Assembly: GCF_000733765.1 (NCBI RefSeq)
Contig: NZ_JPOG01000001.1
Location: forward strand, 310,001-374,000
Source: Algiphilus aromaticivorans DG1253
GTDB taxonomy: Bacteria > Pseudomonadota > Gammaproteobacteria > Nevskiales > Nevskiaceae
DNA length: 64,000 nucleotides
Direction of reading: 5' to 3'
Shown here in pieces: positions 26,368 through 36,630 of this stretch. How positions within the stretch are numbered: the stretch's first letter is position 1; each line of letters begins with the position of its first letter. Below the pieces are notes generated by a model. It was given only the letters and a program-made list of their open reading frames with translations. It was not told the DNA's origin and made no database searches. The position numbers and the translations under genes were made by a program.

Positions 26368-27377
26368 CAGAAGAACAGGGCGACGGAGCCAAGCAGGCCT
26401 TCCGCGACCGTGCCGGGGTTCTCTGTGGTGTGCCGATATTCCGCCTTGAGCACCAACTGCCGGGACCAGCGCATGGTCAGTCCGGCAATGTAGAGATGCA
26501 GATCGTCCGCCGCATCGGCGCCCGCGAAGCTCTCGATGCGGGCGACCGCAAAGAAGGGGCCACCGATGGGGGCGACACCCTGCAGATAGAGGCCGGTCTC
26601 ATCCTCATTGCGCGTTGTTCGCGAGCGCTGGCGCACCGCGAATTCGCCACTCAGTTCAAAGCCGCTGCGGGCATACAGAAAATCCATGCTGAAGAGGGTC
26701 TTCCTTTCCCGGTCCCGGCTTTCCTTGAAATCCGATACCGATAGGCCCACCTGCAGATGCGGACCCAGATCCTGCGCGAGCCGGAGCCCGAAGGCTTCCT
26801 CGAAGCGGCTGGCCCCGCTTTCGGGAAAGAGCTCCTCGCCGGGGCTGGCGAAGAGCGACCATTCCAGCGCCTGGCCGAGAACGGGTACGACGCCGCGCAG
26901 CATGCCGCCGGTGGTATTGAGCGGGAAGGTGTCCTCGGTGATCAACGGGCGCGATGTCGTCCACGTCAATGGCGCGGCGTGCAGTTGATTCCAGCGCCCT
27001 ATCGGCGTCAGGAACTTGCCAAGACGCAGCTGCAGCGCATTCGATTGCGCGAAATCGATGTAGGCACGCTCGAGCACGGGCCTGGCATCGTCGACCCCGC
27101 TGTCTGCGGGGCGCAGCACGAGCAGCTGCTTGCCCTCGACCTCGATCAGGCCGCTCCAGCGCCCGGGTGACGCCCAGCTGCCGATGACACTCAAACGCTG
27201 CAGTGCCAGCTGAGGGCGCGCGCGCTGCGTATCGCTGGCCATGATTTCGCCATAGCCGCCTACATGAAAGCGGTGGCTACCGAATTCCGGTGCCGCTTGG
27301 GCCCCCACGCTCGGGCAGACGATCATCAGCAGGATGCCGACCGCAAGCCAGCAGCGGCATATGATGGGCAGACGCAT
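26367..27377 (-). CDS. Porin-like outer membrane beta-barrel protein
   Basis: A 336-residue exported protein starting MRLPIICRC with a signal peptide ending near GAQA. Alternating-hydrophobic strands, aromatic girdle residues, LQLRLGKFLTPIGRWNQLHA and terminal LLGSVALFF (final Phe) mark an outer-membrane barrel similar to phosphate-selective porin O/P-like or uncharacterised porins. GGAG lies 9 nt upstream of the chosen ATG; an upstream TTG in frame is less likely. Forms a two-gene operon with the PstS-like gene and is divergent from the histidine kinase. Confidence 0.8.
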   Translation of the reverse strand: MRLPIICRCWLAVGILLMIVCPSVGAQAAPEFGSHRFHVGGYGEIMASDTQRARPQLALQRLSVIGSWASPGRWSGLIEVEGKQLLVLRPADSGVDDARPVLERAYIDFAQSNALQLRLGKFLTPIGRWNQLHAAPLTWTTSRPLITEDTFPLNTTGGMLRGVVPVLGQALEWSLFASPGEELFPESGASRFEEAFGLRLAQDLGPHLQVGLSVSDFKESRDRERKTLFSMDFLYARSGFELSGEFAVRQRSRTTRNEDETGLYLQGVAPIGGPFFAVARIESFAGADAADDLHLYIAGLTMRWSRQLVLKAEYRHTTENPGTVAEGLLGSVALFF

Positions 27378-27456
27378 CGACGAATGCTCCGTCACCGTTT
27401 GCAAAGCCGATCAGCCATATTGCCGGTAAGTCATTCCTTGTTCCGCCTGAGCCCCT

Positions 27457-29148
27457 GTGTTCGGAACCCATAAGCCCGTGAGTCTACGCCGCCTGCTCCT
27501 CGCGGCGTTCTCGGTGGTCGCCCTGCCGCCGGCCGCGCTGATGATGCTGCTGGCCTTCTGGCAGACGCGCAGCATCGTGTACCACGAGATCGAAGCCAAC
27601 CTGACTGCGCAGGCCGAAAGCGTATCCGCAAAGTTTCGTCAGACCCTCTTCGAGCGGGTACAGAACGCGGTGACCTGGAGCGAGCTGAATGTCATGCAGG
27701 ACATTGCGATCGGAGACGTCGATCGCCGACTGAGCGCCTTTCTGGAAGACGCACAAAGTCGTTATGACGCGACCTACATCGCCCTGCACGCGCTGGGGGC
27801 CGACGGCCTCGTCGTAGCGAGCAGCGAGGCCCGCCGCATCGGTGACAGGCTCGCCGCAGGGCAACGATGCGTGCGGCCGACGCAACCGATGGCCCTGTGC
27901 ACGCCGACCGAGGGGGCGAAGGCCGCCGTGCTCAGCGTCGCGATCCGCTCCCGCTTCGACCGGCAACCGATCGGCCGCCTCGTGCTGCTGATTGATTGGG
28001 GGCGGATTCGGGAATTCCTGAACACCGCCGCCGGGGAGCGCCGCGCGCTCGCCCTCTTCGATGCCGGCGGCGCGCGTATCGCGGCCAGTGATCGATGGCA
28101 AGCCATGGCGGGTGGGGAGTCGGCCTTTCTTTCCGCGTCTGCGTATGCGGAAGGCATTCAGGGAATCGCCGGCGATCCATGGCGAACGGTAGTGCAGCAG
28201 AGCCGCGCCAGTGCGCTGGCGCCGATCCGCAGCATGGCGGGGGCATTTCTGCTGCTCTTGCTGATGGCCGGGGGCTTGATCCTCATGGCGGCGACCTTCG
28301 TTTCCGAGCGGGTGGCACGCCCTGTCGTGCGTTTGAGCGAATATGCGCGCGGTCTCGGAGGCGGGTCGGTCAGAACGCCGCCAGCGATCCGGGGCGCGCC
28401 GAAGGAAGTTACGGGGCTGAGTCAGGCGCTGGAGCGCATGGCCGCCGATCTCGACGCGCAGCAAAAGAAGCTGGTGACGGCGGCGAAGCTCGCCGCGGTG
28501 GGCGAGTTCGCGGCCGTGATGGCGCACGAGATCCGCACGCCGCTGGGTATTCTCAGGTCGTCGGCACAGACCATCGATGTCGAGGCGCTGGACCCTCAGA
28601 ATCGGGAGCTGGTCGGCTATATCCTGTCGGAGACCGAGCGTCTTCGCCGCCTCGTCAATGCGCTTCTCGACAGTTCGCGCACACGGGAACCGCAGCGCCA
28701 GCGTCAGGATGTGGCAATGCTCGTCGAGCGCGGGGTAGCCATGGTGCAGCCGCAGGCACGCGACAAGGGCGTCACGCTGCGCCTCGGAGGCGGGGCCAAG
28801 GATCCGCTTGCCGAGATCGATGAGGAGCAAGTGCTGCAACTGCTGCTCAACCTGTTGCTCAACGCGATCCAGATTCTGCCCGCCGGCGGTTCGATTGCGG
28901 TATCGACCGATGGCGACGCGGAAAACGTCTACGTGCGCGTGCACGACGACGGTCCGGGGATTCCGAAGGCAGACCGCGAACAAGTCTTCGAGCCTTTCAT
29001 TCACCGGCGCGAAGGCGGGCTGGGCATCGGCCTCGCCGTCGTGCGTGAACTCGCGCGAGCCCACGGAGGCGATGTGCGCGTGCTCGCCACCGACGTCGGC
29101 GCTTGCTTCGAAGTACGACTGCCGCGAAGGGCGGCGGAGGTGGCATGA
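27457..29148 (+). CDS. Membrane sensor histidine kinase
   Basis: A 563-residue kinase. Helix 1 (residues ~10-35) and helix 2 (SMAGAFLLLLLMAGGLILMAATF, ~263-285) flank a periplasmic sensor of about 225 residues. A HAMP region follows, then HisKA with the phospho-accepting H357 in MAHEIRTPLG, the N-box N469 in LLLNAI and the ATP lid motifs DDGPGIP and GGLGIGLAVV. The start is a GTG at 27457; a second GTG at 27478 is equally possible and no clear ribosome site distinguishes them. Overlaps its response regulator by ATGA. Divergent from the porin/PstS-like pair, which may supply its signal. Confidence 0.92.
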   Translation: MFGTHKPVSLRRLLLAAFSVVALPPAALMMLLAFWQTRSIVYHEIEANLTAQAESVSAKFRQTLFERVQNAVTWSELNVMQDIAIGDVDRRLSAFLEDAQSRYDATYIALHALGADGLVVASSEARRIGDRLAAGQRCVRPTQPMALCTPTEGAKAAVLSVAIRSRFDRQPIGRLVLLIDWGRIREFLNTAAGERRALALFDAGGARIAASDRWQAMAGGESAFLSASAYAEGIQGIAGDPWRTVVQQSRASALAPIRSMAGAFLLLLLMAGGLILMAATFVSERVARPVVRLSEYARGLGGGSVRTPPAIRGAPKEVTGLSQALERMAADLDAQQKKLVTAAKLAAVGEFAAVMAHEIRTPLGILRSSAQTIDVEALDPQNRELVGYILSETERLRRLVNALLDSSRTREPQRQRQDVAMLVERGVAMVQPQARDKGVTLRLGGGAKDPLAEIDEEQVLQLLLNLLLNAIQILPAGGSIAVSTDGDAENVYVRVHDDGPGIPKADREQVFEPFIHRREGGLGIGLAVVRELARAHGGDVRVLATDVGACFEVRLPRRAAEVA

Positions 29149-30539
29149 GTTCAGCGATGCGTATCCTGACCGTCGATGACGAGCCGAGCATGCTGCGCGT
29201 GCTGCAGATCATGCTCGAGCGCATGGGGCACGAGTGTGCCGGCGCCGGCAACGGGCTTGAAGCGATGGAGATGCTGCGCAACGACGAGTTCGATCTCGTC
29301 ATCAGCGATCTGCGCATGCCGGAGCTGGATGGCGTCGGACTGCTGCGAACGATGCGTGAAGAGGCCATCCATCTGCCCCTCATCATGATCTCGGCGCACG
29401 GCAGTATCGACGCTGCTGTCGGGGCCATGAAGCTGGGTGCAATCGATTTCCTGCAGCGCCCCTTCGACCGGGAAACGCTGGAACTCGCCATTGAACGGGT
29501 CGTCCAGCAAGGCTGGATGCTGCGCGCCAATCGTTTCCTGCGCGATCAGGTTACGCACAGCGGGCACGGACTTGTTGGCGCCAGCGCCGGTATCCAGGCA
29601 GTCCGCCGGGCGATCGATCAGGTAGGGCCAACCCAAGCCAGTGTCCTCATCACGGGGGAGACGGGTACCGGCAAGGAGGTTGTCGCGCGCGCCATACACG
29701 CCGCCTCGGAGCGTAGCGAGAATCTCTTTGTGCCGATCAATTGCGCGGCAATTCCGGCCGACATGCTGGAAAGCGAGCTTTTCGGCCATGAAAGGGGGGC
29801 GTTCACGGGGGCGGTTTCCGAGCGCGTGGGGCGCTTCGAGCTGGCCAGCGGCGGCACCTTGTTTCTCGATGAATTGACCGAGATGCCGATGGCGCTGCAG
29901 GCGAAGCTGTTACGGGTCCTGCAGGAGCAGACGGTCGAGCGTCTTGGCTCCAATCGCAGCCGCCAGCTGGATCTCCGCGTCCTGGCAGCCACCAATCGTG
30001 ATCCGGCCGAGGCCGTTTCCGCGGGCCTGCTGCGCACGGATCTTCTGTATCGCCTGGATGTCTTCCGGATCGCATTGCCGCCCCTGCGCGAGCGCCCGGA
30101 CGATATCGTGCCGCTGACACTGCATCTCATCGAGCAAAGCCGCGGCGCGCGCCCGGTACCGCGCATCGGCGAAGCGTTGGCGGCGCACCTTCGCGCCTAT
30201 GACTGGCCTGGCAATGTGCGTGAGCTGCGCAACGTGGTGGAAAGAGCGTTGATCCTCGCCGGGGATGCGGAACTGCTCGACCTTCCCCATTTTCCCCTGA
30301 AGAAAGAGCACGCGCAGGACGCGCCGGAAACTGATGCCGATGCGATCACCAGCTTCGATCTGGCCGCTGCGACGGATGCTCTCGAAGTCCGCTACTTGCG
30401 GGCGGCACTGGCCGCGGCGGAAGAAAACAAGACACGCGCCGCCTCCCTGCTCGGCATCAGTGAACGTACCCTTTGGTACAAATTGAAGAAGCACGCTCTG
30501 CGCCGCAGTGATGATGGTGCGGCTGGCATCAGCCAATGA
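29145..30539 (+). CDS. NtrC-family sigma-54 response regulator
   Basis: A 464-residue regulator. The receiver domain has D55 in VISDLRMPELDG as phosphorylation site and K in the FLQRPF position replaced by R (usual motif is KP). The AAA+ domain carries GETGTGKE (Walker A), the sigma-54 contact loop GAFTGA at 218-223 and FLDELTEM (Walker B). A Fis-type HTH (AASLLGISERTLWYKLKKH) ends the protein. Partner of the kinase at 27457. The nearby -24/-12 promoter and palindrome before the thermostable-hemolysin operon are the most likely target. Confidence 0.93.
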   Translation: MSSAMRILTVDDEPSMLRVLQIMLERMGHECAGAGNGLEAMEMLRNDEFDLVISDLRMPELDGVGLLRTMREEAIHLPLIMISAHGSIDAAVGAMKLGAIDFLQRPFDRETLELAIERVVQQGWMLRANRFLRDQVTHSGHGLVGASAGIQAVRRAIDQVGPTQASVLITGETGTGKEVVARAIHAASERSENLFVPINCAAIPADMLESELFGHERGAFTGAVSERVGRFELASGGTLFLDELTEMPMALQAKLLRVLQEQTVERLGSNRSRQLDLRVLAATNRDPAEAVSAGLLRTDLLYRLDVFRIALPPLRERPDDIVPLTLHLIEQSRGARPVPRIGEALAAHLRAYDWPGNVRELRNVVERALILAGDAELLDLPHFPLKKEHAQDAPETDADAITSFDLAAATDALEVRYLRAALAAAEENKTRAASLLGISERTLWYKLKKHALRRSDDGAAGISQ

Positions 30540-33500
30540 TGTGGAGTCGCCGCCCCTGAGGTAGCAAGGGCAGATAGAGCGCCAGTCGCACGGCCCGGCC
30601 TTCATCGGCGAAGAGCTGCGCGTAGGCTTCGAGTTGACCGCGGTAGCGCGCGATCTCGCTGTCGACGAAGGCGTCGAGATCGCCGCCCTCGTGACTGCCG
30701 GTCTTGTAGTCCACGATCCAGCGCGTGCCCTCGGCATCGACGAAACTGCGGTCGATGCGCAGGCGTCGGAAGACGCCGTCGACCATCGTGTCCATGGCGA
30801 GTTCGCAGTCGGCGCCCCCGGGATGTGCGCGCAGCAGCCAGCGGCCGTCCGCGTCGGTGAGGGTGATCGCGGCGGCTTCCAGCACCCGTTCCGCGACCGC
30901 GGCCGCCTCGTCGTCACCCATGCCGGCGGCGCGTGCCTGCGCCAGCAGCCAGGCGCGCTGTCCCGGCAGGGCGCCGTCCCAGCGTTCCGGCCCGTCACGG
31001 GCGATGCACTCGACCAACTGGTGATAGAGCGTGCCCAGCACACGCGCGCGCTCGCCGGCCCAGTCGAAGGGCGGCAGTGACTCCAGCTTCACGGCCGGCG
31101 CGCTGGCCGCGGGCAGGCCGGCGGGTTCGGGCGGAGGCCCCCAGTCCTGCGGCAGGCGGATCAGCTCCTGCGGGCCACGGTCGGCCTGCGTGGGCGGCGG
31201 GCTGCCGGTAGCCGGCGCTTCGGCTTCGGCCTCGTCGAGGGCGCGCGCGACGTCACCGCCGACGGCGGGCCACAGGTGCGCCAGCAGGCCGCTTCCGGTC
31301 TTGATGCCGCCGTCGCTCTTGCGTTCGACGTCGGCGAAAAGATGCAGGCGCTGTACGGCGCGGGTTGCCGCCACGTAGAGCAGCCGATCGGCTTCGGCGG
31401 CATCGCGCGCGCCTTCGAGCTGCCCGTGCAGCAGCCGGAAGAGCGGGTCCTTGTCGTCGTCCCTGCGCGGCAGCGGTGCCAGCAGCGGATGCTCGTGCTC
31501 GTCGACGAGCACGCTGGACTGCACCACTGCCGGGCGCTGGCGTGGCGGCGGCTTGCGGTGCAGCCCCGGCAGGACGACGTGATCGAACTGCAGGCCCTTG
31601 GCCTTGTGCATGGTCATGATCTGCACGCGGGGGTCGCTGTCGCCGCCGGGGCTGGCGTAGAGGCCGTCGAGGGCATGCCGCAGCGTCTGGGCGTCGATGT
31701 CCGGACCGCCGTCGCTGGCCGTGGCCAGGGCTTCCAGCATGGCGTGGGCATGATCCAGCGCGGTGTCCTCCGCCAGGCAGGCGGGGCCGCCGAGGGCGCG
31801 CCAGCAACGCTCGACGCGTACCGCCAGGGGCTGTCGGCCGCGCTGACGCATGGCGGCGCGCAGCGCCGGCAGGACGCGCTCCAGTCGGTCGCGCGCCGGG
31901 GTGTCCAGCTGGGCGCGCACCGCCTCGTCGTCCAGCAAGGGCCACAAGGGCTCGCCCGCGCCGGCCGCGGCGCACAGCGTCTGCAATGCCGGCAGCGGCA
32001 GGCCGCAGCAGGGGCCGCGCAGCACGGCCAGCCAGGCGATGCGGTCGGCGGGATCATTGATCGCGCGCGTGATGGCGAGCAGGTCCTCGACCACCGGCTT
32101 CTCGGATAGCGGCTCGATGTCGACCGCCTGCGGGCGCACGCCGGCTGCGGCCAGCGCCGGCAGGATGGCCCGCAGATGGCTGCGACCGCGCACGAGCACG
32201 GCCAGCGTCTCGTCCTCAGCGACCTGCTGGGCCAGCTCGGCGATGCGGCGGGCCTCTTCAGCTTCGTCGCAGAGATGCCACTGCACGGCTGCGCCGGGCT
32301 GAGCGGCATGCGTGGGGCTCGCCGTCTCGTAGGCCACGGCGCCGCGCTGGAAGTCGTCGGCGCCGAGGATGTGCGGGAAGGCGTCGTTGACCCAGTCGAC
32401 GATACCTGCCTGCGAGCGGAAGTTGCGCGACAGCCGCAGGGCTTCCAGTGGCAAGTCGCCGACGCCCTGATCGCGCGCCTGCAGAAAGAGGCCCACGTTG
32501 GCGCTGCGGAAGCGGTAGATGCTCTGCATCGGATCGCCCACGAGGAAGAGGCTGCGCCCGTCGCCAGGCGCCCATCCGGCGGTGAGCCGTTCCAGAAGCC
32601 GCATCTGCAGGTCCGAGGTGTCCTGGAACTCGTCGATCAGCAGATGCCGGATGCGGTTGTCCATGCGCAGCAGCAACGCGCTCGGCTGCTCGGGGTCGCC
32701 CAGGGCGTCGAGCGCGCGCAGCGCGATCTCGGTGTGATCCACTGCGCCCTGCTCGGCGAAGCAGAGCGTGAGCTCCCCCAGTGCCTGGCGGAAGACGGCG
32801 AGCAGGTCGGCCAGCGCGCGCCACTGGGTGTCGTCGTAGTGCGGTGCCACCAGGCCGGCGAGCGCGCCGATGGCGGCCTCGGCGCCGGGGGTGGCCTGCA
32901 GCGACTGCAGCAGCGCCTTGTGCGCTTCCAGCGCCTCGCGGTCGGTGGTGGGGAAGCCGTCGTTCTTCGTCACCTTCTGGCGGATGCCGCCGTCCTGCTT
33001 GAGCAGCAGCGCGCACAGCCGCGGCCAGTGACCGCATTCCGCCGCTTCGCACGGCAGATGGCCGAGGCGGACGGCGGCCTGGAGGGCTTCGTCGTTGGCC
33101 AGCGCGCGCGCCGCCGCGCGGACCGACTCCCACCACGCGGCCCACTGCGCTTCGCCCAGTGTGGCGCGCGCGCGCTGCAGGGCCTCGTCGCAGAGCGCGG
33201 CCAGGGCGGATTCCAGTGCGGTGCGCATGGCTCCGGTGTCGGCCGACAGCATGCCCCGCCAGGCGTCGCGCCGGCCCAGCAATTCGGCCAGCATCGTCGC
33301 CAGCCGGTTGGCGTCGCCGTCGAGGCGGTCCAGGGCGTGGCGCAGGGCTTCGCCGAGCGGTCCCTCGGCGTCGCGGTGCGCAATGGCGCGGCGCGCGGCC
33401 TCGGTGTAGAGGGGGCGCGCGTCGTCGAGCAACTCGGGCATGCCGCCGGCCGCGGAGAGCCAGGGCGCGCGTCGTACCAGCAGGCCGCAGAAGCCGTCGA

Positions 33501-33867
33501 TGGTGAGGATGCGCAGGCGCGAACTGGCGGCTTCCAGCTGCCAGCCGCACTCGGCGTTGCGCGCACGCGCCGCCATGGCCAGAGAGCGCGTGCGGCGTTC
33601 GTGCTCGGCGCTGCAGTCCTCGGGGCGTCGGTCGCTGGCCAGTTCACCCTGGATGCGCCGGCGCATCTCGGCTGCGGCCGCGCGCGTGAAGGTCATGGCC
33701 ACGATCTGCTCGGGGGCGTCCACTTCGCCCAGCAGCGCCAGCACCCGCTGGGTGAGCAGCTCGGTCTTGCCCGAGCCGGCGGGCGCCTGGACGATGAAGC
33801 TGCCGGCGGTGTCGAGCGCGCGCTCGCGGTGTGCGCCGTCGCGTGCGGCGAGGTCGGCGTTGCTCAT
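30529..33867 (-). CDS. UvrD/REP-type helicase-nuclease, AddA/RecB-like
   Basis: A 1112-residue ATP-dependent DNA motor. Motif I is APAGSGKTELLTQR near residue 30; TFTRAAAAEMRRR is motif Ia; HLLIDEFQDTSD the DEAD-type motif II; LFLVGDPMQSIYRFR motif III; IMTMHKAKGLQFDHV and LYVAATRAVQRL motifs V and VI. The C-terminus has WIVDYKTGSH, the PD-(D/E)XK nuclease core. Start chosen at 33867 because it overlaps the upstream nuclease gene by ATGA. The two genes form an AddAB/RecBC-like pair for double-strand break end processing. Its end overlaps the convergent response regulator by 11 bp. Confidence 0.92.
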   Translation of the reverse strand: MSNADLAARDGAHRERALDTAGSFIVQAPAGSGKTELLTQRVLALLGEVDAPEQIVAMTFTRAAAAEMRRRIQGELASDRRPEDCSAEHERRTRSLAMAARARNAECGWQLEAASSRLRILTIDGFCGLLVRRAPWLSAAGGMPELLDDARPLYTEAARRAIAHRDAEGPLGEALRHALDRLDGDANRLATMLAELLGRRDAWRGMLSADTGAMRTALESALAALCDEALQRARATLGEAQWAAWWESVRAAARALANDEALQAAVRLGHLPCEAAECGHWPRLCALLLKQDGGIRQKVTKNDGFPTTDREALEAHKALLQSLQATPGAEAAIGALAGLVAPHYDDTQWRALADLLAVFRQALGELTLCFAEQGAVDHTEIALRALDALGDPEQPSALLLRMDNRIRHLLIDEFQDTSDLQMRLLERLTAGWAPGDGRSLFLVGDPMQSIYRFRSANVGLFLQARDQGVGDLPLEALRLSRNFRSQAGIVDWVNDAFPHILGADDFQRGAVAYETASPTHAAQPGAAVQWHLCDEAEEARRIAELAQQVAEDETLAVLVRGRSHLRAILPALAAAGVRPQAVDIEPLSEKPVVEDLLAITRAINDPADRIAWLAVLRGPCCGLPLPALQTLCAAAGAGEPLWPLLDDEAVRAQLDTPARDRLERVLPALRAAMRQRGRQPLAVRVERCWRALGGPACLAEDTALDHAHAMLEALATASDGGPDIDAQTLRHALDGLYASPGGDSDPRVQIMTMHKAKGLQFDHVVLPGLHRKPPPRQRPAVVQSSVLVDEHEHPLLAPLPRRDDDKDPLFRLLHGQLEGARDAAEADRLLYVAATRAVQRLHLFADVERKSDGGIKTGSGLLAHLWPAVGGDVARALDEAEAEAPATGSPPPTQADRGPQELIRLPQDWGPPPEPAGLPAASAPAVKLESLPPFDWAGERARVLGTLYHQLVECIARDGPERWDGALPGQRAWLLAQARAAGMGDDEAAAVAERVLEAAAITLTDADGRWLLRAHPGGADCELAMDTMVDGVFRRLRIDRSFVDAEGTRWIVDYKTGSHEGGDLDAFVDSEIARYRGQLEAYAQLFADEGRAVRLALYLPLLPQGRRLHIIG

Positions 33868-36575
33868 GCCTCGCCCTCGGCGCTGGCCAGCGCATCGGAC
33901 TCGTGGATGCGGCACAGCGGTTGCAGGTCGCAGCGCGCACAGACGCCGGGCAGCGGCGCCACGGTGGCATCGCCGGCCCGGATGCCGGTGGCGGTGGCGG
34001 CGAGCTGCGCGTCCCACAGCCGGCGGACGGCCTCCCAATCGGCTGCGTCCAGTACATCGCGCGCCGCGCGCTGTAGCTTGTCCACCGGCGTCAGCGCCGG
34101 CAATGCCTCGCGGCTGTCGTTGTCGACGAGGCCGACGTAGCCCGCGTCGCCGGCACGCAGAACCGCGTAGGCCACGCCCACGCAATCGGCGACCAGCTCC
34201 GCGTAGACGGCGAGCTGGGGTGCGGTCAGCGTATGCGCGACCGGTGTGGCGGCCCGACCGGTCTTGTAGTCGATGACGATGCGTCCGTAGCCGGGCACGA
34301 AGTCGACGCGGTCGGGCCGTACGCGCAGCGTCAGGCCGTGCAGCGCGAGTTCGTGATCCTGCCGGCCTTCGGCGCCGTCGGGGGGCGCACCCTCCAGCCA
34401 TTCCACCGAGAAGGGGGCGCGTTGCCGGTCGGCATCCAGCAGCGCCTCGGCATGGCGCTGCAGGCGTCGCGTCTCCACCGCGGCGACACCGGCGCTGAAG
34501 CGGTGCGGCGCGCGTTCCTGCCGGCGCGCCACGGCGCCCGCCACACAGCTGGCGACCAGTGCCTGCTGGGAGCTGCTGTCGAGCGCGTGCAGCGCTTCGC
34601 TGTCACCCAGGCGGCGCCAGATCATGGCCATGACCTCGTGCGCCAGGATGCCGCGCTCGCGGGCATCCGGGGCCGGTTCGGGCTCGGTCGGTGCGTCGGC
34701 GGCCAGGCCGAAGTGCGCCAGGGCGCGGAAGGGGCATTCGGCGTGTTCGCCCAGCCGCCGCTCGCCGCCCGGCAGGGCTTGCGTGGCGTCCGGAGGGTCG
34801 GCGCGCTCGTCGCGCCAGCGTTCGCCGGCCGCGGCCGCGCGCAGTGTCTGCCAGGCGGGCGGATGCGCTGCGGAGGCGGTGTCGGGTGCGGCGTCGGGAG
34901 AGGGCCACAAGGGCGACAGCCGGCTTGGCTGCTGGTCGACGGTGGCCGCCCAGCTCAGGGTGACGGCCGGGGCGGTACCGAGCAGGGCCTCGCCGATGCC
35001 GCGGGCCCGAAGGAGCTGGCCATCGGCGGTTGCCTGCGGGATGCCGGCACGGCGTTGCAGCGCCTCCGGCAGCAGCGGTACGGGGCGCGCTTCGGGTGGC
35101 CAGGCCGTCTCGTCCATACCGAGAACGAAGAGATGGTCGAAGGCCAGTCCGGCTGCCTCCAGCAGGCCCAGGACCTGGATGCGGGCGGCGCCGCCCTGAG
35201 GCTGGAAGGGCTGCTGGCCGAGCAATTCGCGCAGCCGCGACAGGGCCGCGTGCGGGCTCAGCGCGCCGCAGAGCGCATCCGTGCGTGCGAAGGCGGCCAG
35301 TGCCTCGTTCCAGGCGCGATGGGCCTGATACTCCGCGCTGTCCAGCCGGCCCGGCCAGCCCAGCTGCTGCAGCGTGGCCGCGAAGCGCTGCGCCCAGCCC
35401 GAAGGCGGGGCGCGGTCGCGGCCGGGATCGACGGCGGCGAGTGCCTCGGCGGCTCCGGTGGCGCCGAAGCGTCCGAGCGCGCGCGCGGTGGCGCCAAGCT
35501 TCAGGGTTTCGTAGCCGTGGTCGCGCAGCGCGCGCTCGGCACGGGCGATGGCGCCTGTTTCCCCGGCACCCAGCCAATAGGGCGTGTGCAGGCAGCGCAC
35601 CGCCGCCGATAAGGGACGGCCAGCGGGCGTCGTCGCCCAGTCCAGCCAGTCGAGCGCGGCGGCGATCACGGGCTGTCCCGCCAGGGTGTCACCCTGGCTG
35701 ACGGCGTAGGGCCGCTGTGCCGGATCGTCGCCGGGGGATAGCCAGGGGCAGAGGACGGCGTCGAAGCGGCGGCGCAAGGGTTCGAGGCGCTGCGCGAGGT
35801 CGGGCACGACCACCCCGATGCGCGCCTCCGGCTCGTGCTGGGCGAGATCGCGCACTGCGCGCGCGGTGACATCGAGCTCGGCGTGTGCGTCCGCACAAGC
35901 CTGGTGGTGGATCGTCGCGGGTGCGGTGACTGCGGGCTCCAGGTGCAGCAGTTCGCTGCCGGCGTCCTGCAGCGCCGCGAGCAGCCGCTGCTGCGCCGGC
36001 GTCGGCCGCTCCAGTGCGGCGAGCACCAGTCGCGGCGGCGCCGGCAGCCGGCCCGCCTCCAGGGCGTGTGCCAGCAGTGCGGGCAGTTCGGCGCCGCTGA
36101 GGGCGTGCAGTCGCTGCAGACGCTCGTGGAAGCTCTGCGCCCAGCCGTCGAAGGCGCTGGCGTCCTCGTCGTCGGGCGCAGCCAGTGGCAGCGCGATGGT
36201 GTAGTCGTGGGCCAGCTGCCACGCTTCGGCGGCGAGGCGGCTCATCGCCGCTGTCTGCAGCAGGGGGCGCTCGGCGCTGGCGCTTTCCACCACACCGCGC
36301 CACAGCACGAGGGCCTCGGCATCGGCGAGCAGGCGCGGCGGCATCCTGCCGGCGGTCGCCTCGGCCTGGGCATGGCGCTGGAAGCGGTCGGCCAGCCAGG
36401 CGCGCCAGTGCAGGCAGTCCGGCGCGCGCCAGGCCGTTGCACCCGCGGCGCTGCGCTGGCGCGCGTAGTCGTGGGCCAGCGCATCGGCCAGCCGCCGCGT
36501 CGCGCAGAGCACGGGCGGGTCGCCGGCATCGGCCTGCCAGGCGCTGAAGAGGTCTTGGCGCGAGATGCTCTGCAT
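33864..36575 (-). CDS. PD-(D/E)XK nuclease with degenerate helicase fold, AddB-like
   Basis: A 903-residue DNA repair protein. The N-terminal part is an inactivated helicase-like region; it lacks a proper Walker A. FDHLFVLGMDETAWPPEARP near residue 490 is typical of AddB-type proteins. The C-terminal nuclease has VRPDRVDFVPGYGRIVIDYKTGR. Cysteines in EHAECPFRA and CARCDLQPLC match the iron-sulfur staple of AddB-family nucleases. The start MQSISRQ avoids overlap with the divergent rlmJ. Works with the helicase downstream. Confidence 0.9.
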   Translation of the reverse strand: MQSISRQDLFSAWQADAGDPPVLCATRRLADALAHDYARQRSAAGATAWRAPDCLHWRAWLADRFQRHAQAEATAGRMPPRLLADAEALVLWRGVVESASAERPLLQTAAMSRLAAEAWQLAHDYTIALPLAAPDDEDASAFDGWAQSFHERLQRLHALSGAELPALLAHALEAGRLPAPPRLVLAALERPTPAQQRLLAALQDAGSELLHLEPAVTAPATIHHQACADAHAELDVTARAVRDLAQHEPEARIGVVVPDLAQRLEPLRRRFDAVLCPWLSPGDDPAQRPYAVSQGDTLAGQPVIAAALDWLDWATTPAGRPLSAAVRCLHTPYWLGAGETGAIARAERALRDHGYETLKLGATARALGRFGATGAAEALAAVDPGRDRAPPSGWAQRFAATLQQLGWPGRLDSAEYQAHRAWNEALAAFARTDALCGALSPHAALSRLRELLGQQPFQPQGGAARIQVLGLLEAAGLAFDHLFVLGMDETAWPPEARPVPLLPEALQRRAGIPQATADGQLLRARGIGEALLGTAPAVTLSWAATVDQQPSRLSPLWPSPDAAPDTASAAHPPAWQTLRAAAAGERWRDERADPPDATQALPGGERRLGEHAECPFRALAHFGLAADAPTEPEPAPDARERGILAHEVMAMIWRRLGDSEALHALDSSSQQALVASCVAGAVARRQERAPHRFSAGVAAVETRRLQRHAEALLDADRQRAPFSVEWLEGAPPDGAEGRQDHELALHGLTLRVRPDRVDFVPGYGRIVIDYKTGRAATPVAHTLTAPQLAVYAELVADCVGVAYAVLRAGDAGYVGLVDNDSREALPALTPVDKLQRAARDVLDAADWEAVRRLWDAQLAATATGIRAGDATVAPLPGVCARCDLQPLCRIHESDALASAEGEA

Positions 36576-36630
36576 GGCGCGAGGGTAGGCCAATTCGGGC
36601 AGGTGCTGCGTACGGCCGTATGATGGCGCC

